Origin: Clostridiales bacterium
GTDB taxonomy: Bacteria > Bacillota > Clostridia > Christensenellales > Pumilibacteraceae
NCBI GenBank assembly: GCA_031276725.1
Contig: JAISMM010000004.1
Span: forward strand, 1-33,105
Length of the DNA: 33,105 bases
Direction of reading: 5' to 3'
Shown: piece by piece, positions 6,701 through 13,888 of the stretch
Layout of the letters: every line of letters begins with the position of its first letter
Numbering within the stretch: the stretch's first letter is position 1
Made by a program: the position numbers and the translations under genes
Notes under the pieces: model-generated
Database searches by the model: none
What the model saw: only the letters and a program-made list of their open reading frames with translations
What the model was told of the DNA's origin: nothing

Positions 6701-8635
6701 TTGGACATCGGGCACGTAAGCAACGTAGTTAAATCTATGACCCTCGACGAAAAAGCGGCGCTGTGCGGCTGTCCGTTTTCGTTTTTGACGGCCGCCGTAC
6801 CGCGCCTTAAAATTCCGTCGGTCGATTTGGGCGAGGGGCTTTGCTCGGCGAGTCCGCAAATGTCGGGCTACGCCTGCGCCTTCGACGGCAAGCTGTTCTT
6901 TGAGCTCGGCAAAAAAGCGCTTTTAGACGCTCTAAAAAATAACCGCGCCGTAACCGCCAAAATCAACCTCGGGCTAATGCGCGAGCCCTTTACCGAAGGC
7001 TCCGAAAAATTGTTAAGCGAGGAACCCGCCGTCGTCGCGGCGCTCTATGAACGGTTTTTGTGCGGGGCGGGCGGCGGCGCCGTCGCTTGCGGCTTTTTGC
7101 CCGGGGGCGATTTTGACGAACGCACCGTCGACGGACGCGCCCGCGAGGAAATCTATTATTATCCGCTCTACGCCCTTTCGGCGGCTCTTTCGGGCGTGCT
7201 TATCGGCGGCGGAACTCTTAACGGCGAAAAATTAGCAGAATCCAAGGAGTTTTTCCGCTCCGTTACCGCCGCATTGAACGCGGGCGCGGCGGTTTTTCAT
7301 TTGCCCGGCACGGTAGACGATTTTGCGCGTTCGCTCGACGCGGGCGGCGGCTTTTTGCCCGGTATGTCCAAGGCGGCGTCGGAATCCGTAAAACGCGCCG
7401 TCGTCAACGGCACGCTCGCCGAGGCTAAGCTCGACCGCGCCGTTACGCGCACGCTGGCGTTCGTTCTGGAATTTTTGGAGCGGCAAAAAAATCCGCCCGC
7501 CATGACGGCGGACTTTTACGACGCCGACCGCGCCGCCGCCTACAAAAGCGTAGTTCTGCTAAAAAACGACGGCTTTTTGCCGGTTTCGGGCGGCGAGCGG
7601 TTCTTTGTTTGCGGCCGCGTTCCCGCCGATATTAAGACCGCGCTTAAAGAAAAAACTAACGCCGTATTCGCGGCGGAGCCCGCTCCGGGCGTCAAAAACG
7701 TCCTTATAGCCGCCTCGCCGCGCCCCTACGAATTGGGCGATCTTTCCGCTTATTCGGCGGTTCTTTTTGTTCCGCAAATTTTTGAAAACACGCCCGAGGC
7801 GCTTACCGATATTCTTACCGGCAAGACCTCGCCGAGCGGCAAACTGCCCTTTACGTGGGCGGTAAACGCCGACGCTTACCCGGCCGCGCTCAACAAGCGG
7901 GCGAGGGCGCGCGGAACCTTTTGCTACGAGTCCGTTATTAACGGCAGCCGCTATTTTGCGCGGAATCCGCTCGCGGCGGAATTCCCCTTCGGCCACGGGC
8001 TTAGCTACCTTAAATTAGAAATCAAAAAACCGAAGGCCGACCTTAACGCCGAAACCGTCGATTTGGATTTTACGCTCAAAAACGACTCGGAGTTCGACGG
8101 CGACGCGGTTATATTCGTGTTCGACGACGCCGACGACAAGAATGTTTTCGGGCTGACTATGCGCCCCGTCGCCTTCGAGCGCGTCTTTATAAGCGCCAAA
8201 AGCGAAAAATCCGTTGCGGTAAGCGTCAAAAAATCGCTTTTCGACGTCTATTCGCCCGACCTTAAACGACGGATAACGCCCGGCGGCAAGCACACGCTCC
8301 GCATCGGCTTTTCGTGCTTCGACATAGCCGCAAAAACGACCGTATCGTTCCGAAAACCGGACGCGCCGTTCGGCGAAACCCTCTCCAAAAAGGCCCTTCC
8401 GTCCTATTACGCCGACGGAGCCTTCGCCCCCTCCGGCACCGAAATCGAAAGAGTCGTCGGTGCGCCCCTCACCGTAAAGCAACCGCTTCAAGCCCCAAAA
8501 CCCTCCGCAAACAAGGACTCCCTCTTGCGCTCGGTCAACAAAAAAATCGCCAAGCAGCTACGCCGCGACTCGTCATTAGACCTTTCGCACTTATCGTCCT
8601 CCGCCCTCGAAACTATCCTCCGCGACCCCAAGTAA
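6701..8635 (+). CDS. Degenerate glycoside hydrolase family 3 homologue
   Basis: This 644-residue homologue of clostridial GH3 beta-glucosidases has a cut-down catalytic barrel. Recognisable family segments, in order, are MTLDEKAALC, the barrel-end region KRAVVNGTLAEAKLDRAVTR followed by YKSVVLLKNDGFLPV, SPSGKLPFTWA, FPFGHGLSYLKLE, and a fibronectin-III-like C-terminal domain. The early DGPHG substrate loop reads DLGEGLC, no KHF/NNQE segment is seen, and the nucleophile motif VVSDWG is replaced by GVLIGGGTLNG with no Asp. It is therefore likely inactive as a hydrolase, or a binding or regulatory paralogue. The start is a TTG at 6701, five bases after the preceding stop; the first ATG (6737) would remove the helix normally preceding MTLDEKAAL. 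No signal peptide is seen, so it is probably cytoplasmic. Confidence 0.82.
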   Translation: MDIGHVSNVVKSMTLDEKAALCGCPFSFLTAAVPRLKIPSVDLGEGLCSASPQMSGYACAFDGKLFFELGKKALLDALKNNRAVTAKINLGLMREPFTEGSEKLLSEEPAVVAALYERFLCGAGGGAVACGFLPGGDFDERTVDGRAREEIYYYPLYALSAALSGVLIGGGTLNGEKLAESKEFFRSVTAALNAGAAVFHLPGTVDDFARSLDAGGGFLPGMSKAASESVKRAVVNGTLAEAKLDRAVTRTLAFVLEFLERQKNPPAMTADFYDADRAAAYKSVVLLKNDGFLPVSGGERFFVCGRVPADIKTALKEKTNAVFAAEPAPGVKNVLIAASPRPYELGDLSAYSAVLFVPQIFENTPEALTDILTGKTSPSGKLPFTWAVNADAYPAALNKRARARGTFCYESVINGSRYFARNPLAAEFPFGHGLSYLKLEIKKPKADLNAETVDLDFTLKNDSEFDGDAVIFVFDDADDKNVFGLTMRPVAFERVFISAKSEKSVAVSVKKSLFDVYSPDLKRRITPGGKHTLRIGFSCFDIAAKTTVSFRKPDAPFGETLSKKALPSYYADGAFAPSGTEIERVVGAPLTVKQPLQAPKPSANKDSLLRSVNKKIAKQLRRDSSLDLSHLSSSALETILRDPK

Positions 8636-8717
8636 TTGCGCTAAAAATCACCCCCCCCGCGACAGAATTTAACTAATTGGCGCATTGTTAAGATAGAAAG
8701 CGACAGATAAAAAATGG

Positions 8718-8746
8718 TTCACAGTCGAATCGATTTATGGTAGAAT
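8718..8746 (+). promoter_or_regulatory. Candidate promoter (TTCACA-17-TAGAAT)
   Basis: TTCACA at 8718-8723 and TAGAAT at 8741-8746 are 17 bp apart, about 40 bp before a 33-codon ORF. It stands in the AT-rich spacer after the GH3-like gene. Each box departs from consensus by one base. Confidence 0.45.
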
Positions 8747-8786
8747 AAGTTTGAAGGAACAAAATTCACCAAAAAGAGAATTAACT

Positions 8787-8888
8787 ATGAACCGAGAATA
8801 TTATAACACAAAAACGAATATAAGCAACACATTTGCCTATGCGAAAGAAAAGGATAGTGTTGCAAAAGATATGAGAAATAAAGAATGA
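8787..8888 (+). CDS. Small ORF of 33 codons, unknown
   Basis: It reads MNREYYNTKTNISNTFAYAK and ends with KDMRNKE. It is AT-rich, unlike the surrounding genes, and sits behind a plausible promoter, but its Shine-Dalgarno (AGAGAA) is weak. It could be a genuine small protein or the 5' stub of a gene destroyed by the rearrangements that left a pseudogene and an IS30 relic just downstream. It also overlaps, antisense, the end of that pseudogene. Confidence 0.3.
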   Translation: MNREYYNTKTNISNTFAYAKEKDSVAKDMRNKE

Positions 8889-9195
8889 GAAGAAGTCGCC
8901 GGCGACGTTTATTTCTACGCGCTTTGGGCGCGGAGTATAAAACCATTGCTCGTGCGGGTGATAGCGTTCGCTTATAATATGAGCCGCTAATTAGCGGTGC
9001 CTATTAGGTTTCGCGTATCGTCGCGGTTGCCTTCTTCAAAGCCGCCGTCCACGATCAGATCTACCGCCGTTTTCAATTTTATGTCGAGTTCCTTCGCCAA
9101 TCTTCCCGTAAATAATATCACGCCTAAACCCGCCGCCCGTATAGCCGCCGAAAGACCCGAAAGTCTTTGCTACAATATCGGTTTTTCTCCGAGAT
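8885..9195 (-). pseudogene. Remnant of an NrdG-like radical-SAM activating protein
   Basis: Read on the minus strand from about 9195 down, one frame gives GEKPIL-stop-QRLSGLSAAIR, GLGVILFTGRLAKEL, DLIVDGGFEEGNRDDTRNL and IGTAN-stop-RLIL-stop-AN. This matches the C-terminal half of NrdG-type activating enzymes (GGEPlLQ, a V-x-x-x-TG strand, DGxFEE, GSSNQR). Stops at the two GTAN/RLIL positions fall where the family or a C-to-T change would give Gln. A further coding-like tail (VEINVAGDFFSFF) lies in another frame near 8890-8930, so there is also a frameshift. The radical-SAM CxxxCxxC half is missing, apparently lost at the junction with the IS30 relic. Confidence 0.6.
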
Positions 9196-9207
9196 AAGTT
9201 CCAAATC

Positions 9208-9410
9208 CAAGATCCGGAATTGTTGCGGTATATCGAGACAAAAATTATAAAGTATAAGTATTCGCCGGATATGATAATCGGCGAGTTGAAGTTACAAAAA
9301 CATAATTTCAAAGTGTCGGTATGCACAAAAACGTTATATAATTACATAAACGATCTAAAACTCTTTAAGGGCTTTATGAACGGAACAAGGCGCAAGAACA
9401 GAAAGGGGTT
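9208..9410 (+). mobile_element. Relic of an IS30-family transposase gene
   Basis: The translation from about 9211 (DPELLRYIETKIIKYKYSPD, then IIGELKLQ and SVCTKTLYNYINDLKLFKG) matches the middle of IS30 transposases, where WSPEQIxGrL precedes the TIYrYI motif and the DDE domain. The N-terminal helix-turn-helix and the DDE core are absent. Similarity ends near 9400. The same frame stays open to 9654, overlapping the end of rqcH, but that part (for example FNELKFLRKIDPNGIWVKVS) does not look like a transposase and I do not recognise it. No inverted repeats were found, so this is a decayed fragment. Confidence 0.65.
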
Positions 9411-9622
9411 AGTTAGTCGGGTATACAATAGAATTGTCAGGTCGCTTAGAGACGGCGGCGGGTTTTGCGGACTTAAAGAGTTTTCCGACGAGGTTTGCGG
9501 TAAAGACGGCGGATTTAACGAATTGAAATTTTTGAGAAAAATCGATCCGAACGGAATTTGGGTTAAAGTATCCGCCGCAGATAAAGCGGTAAAAAAAGTC
9601 CCAAAACGCTGGGGAATATTAC

Positions 9623-11335
9623 TTACCCTTTTTCGGGCTTTACGATTACGGTAAAGTGATTTTCGTAAAGCGCCTTGCCGGGGGGAGCTTTGCGGGGCTT
9701 AAAGACGTTTTTGGCAAAGGCGTAATCGACCTCGGTTTTGTCGGCGGCGCGGCGCTCGGAATAGTAGGCGGCCAGCGCCGCGGCTTTTAGGAGTACGGCG
9801 TCGGGCGGAAAGTCCGGCTTGCCGTTTTTTATAAGGGTGTGCGAGCCGTGCGCGGCTTTGACGTGCAGCCAAATATCCGTGTCGGCGGCCGACCTCGTAA
9901 GGGCGTCGTTTTGCAGGTTATTCTTGCCCGCAAACACGGCGTAGCCGTCGAACAGGGTCTTGTAAACGCCGCGCAAGGAGTCCGCCGGCTCGGGCTTTTT
10001 TGCGCCGCGTTTAAGGGCCTGGGCGGGCAGAAGTCCGCGCTCCGTAAGCTCCGATTCGATTTGTTTAAGCTCGTCCGCGTTCTCGGCGAGATTCACGGAC
10101 GCGGCGACCGATTCAAGGTAATCGAGCTCGGCGCGCGATTCGGCGTTGCGTTCGGCGTTAATTTGCGCGGCGCGTTTTTTCTTGTTGTAGAGCTTAAAGT
10201 ATTTTTGGGCGTTGGCTTGCGCCGACAGCTTTTCGTCGAGGGCGATTTCGGTTTGACCGCCCGTATAGTAGTCGTCGACCAAAACCGATTTTTGACCCTT
10301 TTCGACACGCCAAACGTTGGCGGTTAATAGCTCGCCCGCTATTCTGTCGCGCTCAAAATCCGCCGCCGCCGTTATGTTTTCGCATTCGGCTTTTATCCGT
10401 TTTTCGTACTTTTGAACCGCGCCTTTAAGAGCGGACAGGAGCTTGTTTTTTTGCGCCGCGAGCTTTCCGACCGCCCCCGCCGCCGAATAATAAGCGTCCA
10501 TCGCCTCGTTGAGCGTTTTGTAAAAGACGTAGCCGCCCGGCGCGGTTTTGTACGGCTCGATATAAAAGTCGGCGGCGGCGGAATCTATAAAGCGCGCGCA
10601 AGGGTTAAGAGCGGGACTTTCGTACATACTTATAAGCGCGTCGGCGACTCTTTCGGCGTCGGCGGTTTTTAGCGGGGCTTGCGGCGCGTCCCCGAGAGCT
10701 TTTGCTATCGCCTCGTTAAAGCTCGCGGGAGCAAAGCCCGAAACGTGTTTTTGCAAATAGCCTTGCAGCGACCCGCCCTCGAAGGCGCTCAAAACGCGCA
10801 AAAGCTCCGTCTTTGAGCCTAGTCCGATTTTGTCGGGCGCGGGCGGCGGCGAGTAGACAAGCCCGGGAAACACCGTTCTTTTAAGTCCCTCGGCGGGGCT
10901 TGCGCGGTGCAGAGAGTCGCTTATGACGCCCCGCGCGTCCGTCAATATCAGGTTGGAGTGCCGCCCCATAATTTCGGCGGCGAGCGTTCGCGGAGTTTTT
11001 AGGCGCAGCTCGTCCGAGCACATTACCGATATATATATCACGCGCTCGTAGGGCAAGGTAGTTATGCCCGAAACCGTCGCGCCGTTTAGATATTTTCGCA
11101 AATGCATAAGGAACGGCGGCGGCGTCGGCAGGCTTTCGGGCGCGGCGGCGGTAAGTCGGCACGACGCCCCCGCGGGCGAAAGATTTATATACAGCTTGCG
11201 GTTTTCGCCTCTTACGCGTATATGCAAAACAAACCCGTCGTGCGCGGGCGCCGTGATTTTTTCGATTCTGCCGCCCGTAAGAACCGAATTTAATTCGGCG
11301 GCGGCGTGCTTGTAATGTAGTGCGTCGGCGGGCAT
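9623..11335 (-). CDS. rqcH: RqcH / NFACT protein (ribosome quality control)
   Basis: This 570-residue protein is the bacterial counterpart of Rqc2/NEMF. It binds 50S subunits carrying stalled peptidyl-tRNA and recruits tRNA-Ala to add C-terminal alanine tails; older annotations call it fibronectin-binding protein A. The NFACT-N domain covers about residues 1-200 (HYKHAAAELNSVL, FLMHLRKYLNGA), followed by helical and coiled-coil regions (about 280-430, rich in Lys/Glu/Ala). The NFACT-R domain near 470-560 carries the hallmark DIWLHVKAAHGSHTLIKN. The family's Asp-Arg pair at positions 97-98 is Glu97-Arg98 here (YERVIYI). Length and architecture are normal. The upstream AGAGGT lies about 14 bases from the ATG. 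Its 3' end abuts the IS30/NrdG wreckage. Confidence 0.94.
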   Translation of the reverse strand: MPADALHYKHAAAELNSVLTGGRIEKITAPAHDGFVLHIRVRGENRKLYINLSPAGASCRLTAAAPESLPTPPPFLMHLRKYLNGATVSGITTLPYERVIYISVMCSDELRLKTPRTLAAEIMGRHSNLILTDARGVISDSLHRASPAEGLKRTVFPGLVYSPPPAPDKIGLGSKTELLRVLSAFEGGSLQGYLQKHVSGFAPASFNEAIAKALGDAPQAPLKTADAERVADALISMYESPALNPCARFIDSAAADFYIEPYKTAPGGYVFYKTLNEAMDAYYSAAGAVGKLAAQKNKLLSALKGAVQKYEKRIKAECENITAAADFERDRIAGELLTANVWRVEKGQKSVLVDDYYTGGQTEIALDEKLSAQANAQKYFKLYNKKKRAAQINAERNAESRAELDYLESVAASVNLAENADELKQIESELTERGLLPAQALKRGAKKPEPADSLRGVYKTLFDGYAVFAGKNNLQNDALTRSAADTDIWLHVKAAHGSHTLIKNGKPDFPPDAVLLKAAALAAYYSERRAADKTEVDYAFAKNVFKPRKAPPGKALYENHFTVIVKPEKG

Positions 11336-11370
11336 AAAACTTATTTGTTACCTCTTGTAAGCCTTGTCTA

Positions 11371-11447
11371 GGTCGGTGAAAAATCCCGTTATAGCGAACG
11401 AATACGGAACCCGCCTTTGTCGCTCCGACGGGTTTTTGACCGACCTT
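11371..11447 (-). terminator. Hairpin region between the MFS gene and rqcH
   Basis: A long imperfect inverted repeat has AGGTCGGTGAAAAATCCCG at about 11371-11389 opposite CGGGTTTTTGACCGACCT at about 11430-11447. Read in the direction of the MFS gene, the inner stem ends CGGGATTTTT, as in an intrinsic terminator. The outer arm overlaps the MFS stop codon. The symmetry means it might work in both directions. Confidence 0.55.
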
Positions 11448-12642
11448 AAATTAGGGTCGTCGTTTTCGGTTTCCCCGCCTTCAAAATATATAAATGGCAC
11501 AAAAAGGCGGTGAATGGGATAACGGATGAAACGGCTACGGCGTAGTTAAGACCGATCGACTCCGCCATAAAGCCCGTGAACATGGGCGCGGCGGCGGCGC
11601 CGAAATCGCCGCAGACGGCCAAGGCGGCGAATATCCAAACGCCGGAGCTAGGGTACCTTGCGCTGACTACGGCGAGCGTTCCCGGCCAAAGAACCGACAC
11701 GGCGGCGCCCGCCAAAACGCAGGCGGCGAGCGCTACGGCGCGGACGGGAATAAGCCCCGCCGCAAGGTAGAGCGCCGTGGCGGCGAGCGCGCTCACGACA
11801 AGCACCTTGCTAAGGTCCGCCCGCCCGCCGAGGCGCGAGTGCAGCAGCCGCCCCGCGCCCAAAAGGAGCGCGAACAGCCCCATACCCGCGATGTCGCTCG
11901 TCAGCTGGTCGAACCCGAGCGACAAGCCCGCGAAGGTGGCGACGTATTGGTTCATAACGACCTCGGCGGAGCCTCCCGCGGCGATTCCCAAAGCGGCGGC
12001 GGCGAACGGCCCCGACGCCCAAACCTTTGAGCGCGGTTTTTTGTCGGGTATCTTTTTGTCGAGCGGAGCAAAACAGAACAGCGCCGCCCCGACAAGCGGC
12101 ACGAACAGCCAAACGAACACCGCGATATTCCACCGCTCGAACCCGAGCCAAAACAGCAAAAGCGCCGTTACGACGACCGCCAAAACCTGCCACCACGCGT
12201 AGAACGAATGGACTAGACTCATAACGGCGCCTTGCTTTTCGGGCGGGCGCGGCATATTGTCTATAATCGGCGAAATCAAGACTTCAAGCATTCCGCACGA
12301 GAGCGAAAAAATTCCCGTCGCCGTCATTATGCCGAGGAATATATCCTTTTCGGCAAAAATGTACGGCACGCAGGCAAAAAACGTCAAGCCCGCGAACGAC
12401 AGCAACAGCGCCGTCAGCGCGAGCGGGCGATAGGGGAATCTGTCGACTATAAAGGTCAAAACTACGTCGGCTAATAGCTGAAAGCCGAAGCTGACCGCGA
12501 CCAAAACGCCCAGTTGCCACACCTTAAAGCCGTAGAGCGAAACGAACGGCACAAAAAGCACCGCCGTAAGCGTTACCACGACCGCTTGATTAAATATTCC
12601 GGCTATCCCCGCCGCGAATGTAAGCTTGTAATTCTTTTTCAT
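11446..12642 (-). CDS. Major facilitator superfamily transporter
   Basis: This protein of about 398 residues has about 12 hydrophobic helices in two halves joined by a basic cytoplasmic loop (DKKIPDKKPRSKVW, near residue 210). The overall plan and segments such as CGDFGAAAAPMFTGF resemble the sugar-permease (FucP/GlcP-like) branch of the MFS, but the substrate cannot be read from sequence. A GTG at 12657 would add five residues. I prefer the ATG at 12642 (MKKNYKLTF) because the -10 box at 12658-12663 predicts transcription beginning near 12651, which places the GTG upstream of the transcript. No clear Shine-Dalgarno is present and the leader would be only about 9 nt. It is divergent from the repeat cluster that follows. 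Confidence 0.88.
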   Translation of the reverse strand: MKKNYKLTFAAGIAGIFNQAVVVTLTAVLFVPFVSLYGFKVWQLGVLVAVSFGFQLLADVVLTFIVDRFPYRPLALTALLLSFAGLTFFACVPYIFAEKDIFLGIMTATGIFSLSCGMLEVLISPIIDNMPRPPEKQGAVMSLVHSFYAWWQVLAVVVTALLLFWLGFERWNIAVFVWLFVPLVGAALFCFAPLDKKIPDKKPRSKVWASGPFAAAALGIAAGGSAEVVMNQYVATFAGLSLGFDQLTSDIAGMGLFALLLGAGRLLHSRLGGRADLSKVLVVSALAATALYLAAGLIPVRAVALAACVLAGAAVSVLWPGTLAVVSARYPSSGVWIFAALAVCGDFGAAAAPMFTGFMAESIGLNYAVAVSSVIPFTAFLCHLYILKAGKPKTTTLI

Positions 12643-12657
12643 CCGACTACCCGACAC

Positions 12658-12686
12658 AGTTTAACATATTTTTTGCCGTTAGTCAA
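12658..12686 (-). promoter_or_regulatory. MFS gene promoter (TTGACT-17-TAAACT)
   Basis: On the minus strand a -35 TTGACT (12686-12681) and a -10 TAAACT (12663-12658) are 17 bp apart. The predicted start near 12651 leaves a leader of about 9 nt before the ATG at 12642. Confidence 0.6.
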
Positions 12687-12743
12687 TAATTTTTTTGAAC
12701 GGCTTGCCAAGGCACGATTATTAATAGATGATAGCCGCTAAAA

Positions 12744-12910
12744 AATTCTCCTCCGGGGAGGGGAATTTATGGGACACGCCGTATAGCGGCGGACAGGACG
12801 AGTACAAAAAGAGTCGGGGAACCACCCCGCCGCTATGCGGCACCCCTCCATAGAGGGGAATTCACGGGACGCGCCGGACAAAGGCGGGCGAGCCGCAGAG
12901 GGGAATTTTT
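12744..12910. repeat. Palindromic repeat family 1, mixed cluster
   Basis: It contains a minus core hairpin (CTCCTCC-GG-GGAGGGG at about 12748-12763) and then a linker resembling those in the other clusters (GGGACACGCCG, GCGGCGGAC). Next comes a plus-oriented core with AACCACCCCG, the hairpin GCCGCT-AT-GCGGC, CACCCCTCCATAGAGGGGAATT, and a further GAGGGGAATTTTTGGGATAT tail. The cluster separates the divergent MFS gene from the Lys-rich gene and contains no credible gene. Confidence 0.85.
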
Positions 12911-13009
12911 GGGATATGCACAAGAAAGGGGCAGTGCATTAGAGGGTGGGCGGTTACGCGGCGGAATAGAAACATATTGTTCGGCTCATACTGTAAGTAT
13001 GGATAAGGA

Positions 13010-13015
13010 TATAAT
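13010..13015 (+). promoter_or_regulatory. Possible -10 box of the Lys-rich gene
   Basis: A perfect TATAAT lies 17 bp before the ATG at 13032, but no good -35 is found at the correct distance (CATACT is the best). It supports the downstream ATG rather than earlier ones as the start. Confidence 0.35.
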
Positions 13016-13031
13016 TTTAGAGGGGAGCGGT

Positions 13032-13409
13032 ATGAGGGCGGCGGACGACGATAAGCTCGACGGCGAATACTTTGATAGGGTCGCTAAGTCGTACGTCGGC
13101 AAGCCGGAACCGAAGGAAAAGAGCGGAACGCGGTCGGCGAAAAAAAAGCCGAACAATAAGGTGCAAAAACCGCTCGCGGCGGGGGATAAGGATAAGTCCG
13201 TAAAAAACGCCGTTAAAAACAAGAACGAAAGGGCGCGGGCGGCGGAGGATAGGGCGCAAAAGAAAGACGAACCCCGAAAAGAGGACAAAAACAAAAAACC
13301 GAAGGCGCAACCTAAAAGGGGCGCGTTGGGTTACGAGGATATGGCCGAATATATTATGGTGCCGCCCTCCGACGCGGACGACTCGATTTTTCCGATGAAC
13401 GGGTCGTAA
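13032..13409 (+). CDS. Lys-rich hypothetical protein
   Basis: This 125-residue, highly charged protein begins MRAADDDKLDGEYFDRVAKS. It has a long disordered-looking Lys/Ala/Glu/Arg middle (about residues 30-95) and a short conserved-looking end (LGYEDMAEYIMVPPSDADDS). The ATG at 13032 has an overlapping purine-rich site, GAGGGGAG. The same frame is open back to 12909, but the added part is partly repeat-derived and lacks a ribosome binding site. There is no signal peptide or membrane helix. I recognise no family. The composition would suit a nucleic-acid-binding or ribosome-associated protein, but this is a guess from charge alone. Confidence 0.55.
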   Translation: MRAADDDKLDGEYFDRVAKSYVGKPEPKEKSGTRSAKKKPNNKVQKPLAAGDKDKSVKNAVKNKNERARAAEDRAQKKDEPRKEDKNKKPKAQPKRGALGYEDMAEYIMVPPSDADDSIFPMNGS

Positions 13410-13426
13410 AATTGCCGCCCATGGGC

Positions 13427-13579
13427 GTCGTCGATTAAGCGGATATAAATTTAAGGCGCGTCTTTTTTGCCGGAAAACCGCCTTATTTTTTTGCCGATAG
13501 CGCCGCTATTGTCTGCAAAAATAAGTCGATTTTCATCTAAAAAATCCGTTGCCTAAAATTCATCCCTTTAATCGACGGC
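13427..13579 (+). repeat. Repeat family 2, copy A (terminal inverted repeats)
   Basis: This element of about 153 bp is shared with 15528-15680. Conserved blocks include CGCGTCTTTTTTGCCG, ATAGCGC-GCTATTG, CTGCAAAAA, TCTAAAAAATCCGT and CTAAAAT. Its ends are inverted repeats (GTCGTCGATTAAGCGGAT against ATCCCTTTAATCGACGGC). The centre holds the small palindrome ATAGCGCCGCTAT. It looks like a MITE or REP-type element and carries no coding sequence. Confidence 0.75.
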
Positions 13580-13669
13580 ACCCTACGCAAATCTGCGCTA
13601 CGCTTGCAAAAACCGCGCTTTTGCGCCCGGCTTGACCCGATTTGGGCGGACTTTGATAAGGCAAAAAAC

Positions 13670-13703
13670 AAACGGCATAATACCGCAGGGTATTATACCG
13701 TTT
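13670..13703. other. Near-perfect 34-bp palindrome
   Basis: AAACGGCATAATACC, a GCA loop and GGGTATTATACCGTTT form a stem of about 15 bp with one mismatch. No T-run follows on either strand, so it is not an obvious terminator. The rest of the gap from 13580 to 13810 is GC-rich unique sequence with no credible gene. Confidence 0.6.
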
Positions 13704-13813
13704 GCCGTCGGTTCCCCGCGCCTTTTGCAAGCAAGGCGCTCGCCGCCGACTAATGAAAAGCGTAGTTTTTTTGATTCTGAATTTATTTTCTTGTTGTTGC
13801 CTCTCCCGTAAAA

Positions 13814-13841
13814 TTTACATAGACTTTACGGCGATTTTACA
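13814..13841 (+). promoter_or_regulatory. Pho-box-like array (three 11-bp repeats)
   Basis: TTTACATAGAC, TTTACGGCGAT and TTTACATAGAT follow one another, starting at 13814, 13825 and 13836, exactly 11 bp apart. Together they end about 11 bp before the -35 box of the Na+/phosphate cotransporter gene. Direct TT(A/T/C)ACA hexamers repeated every 11 bp are the binding pattern of PhoP in Bacillus and relatives. The gene's function fits control by phosphate. Confidence 0.6.
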
Positions 13842-13852
13842 TAGATATTTAT

Positions 13853-13882
13853 TTGACAGCGGGGGCGGTAATGCGTTAAAAT
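13853..13882 (+). promoter_or_regulatory. Na+/Pi gene promoter, predicted +1 at the ATG
   Basis: A perfect TTGACA (13853-13858), an 18-bp spacer and TAAAAT (13877-13882) put transcription start at about 13889, which is the A of the ATG. AGAGG at 13883-13887 is one base from the ATG, too close for a standard Shine-Dalgarno. This is the same geometry as the serS promoter. Confidence 0.65.
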
Positions 13883-13888
13883 AGAGGT

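Noticed and set aside
9410-9654. Continuation of the IS30-like frame as a real gene
   Set aside because: Transposase similarity ends near 9400, the start would be a TTG without a ribosome binding site, and the end overlaps rqcH. I could not identify the tail, so only the transposase part is listed.
13702-13884. 60-codon ORF with a hydrophobic stretch ahead of the Na+/Pi gene
   Set aside because: It runs across the palindrome edge, the Pho-box array and the promoter, so it is better explained as regulatory DNA.
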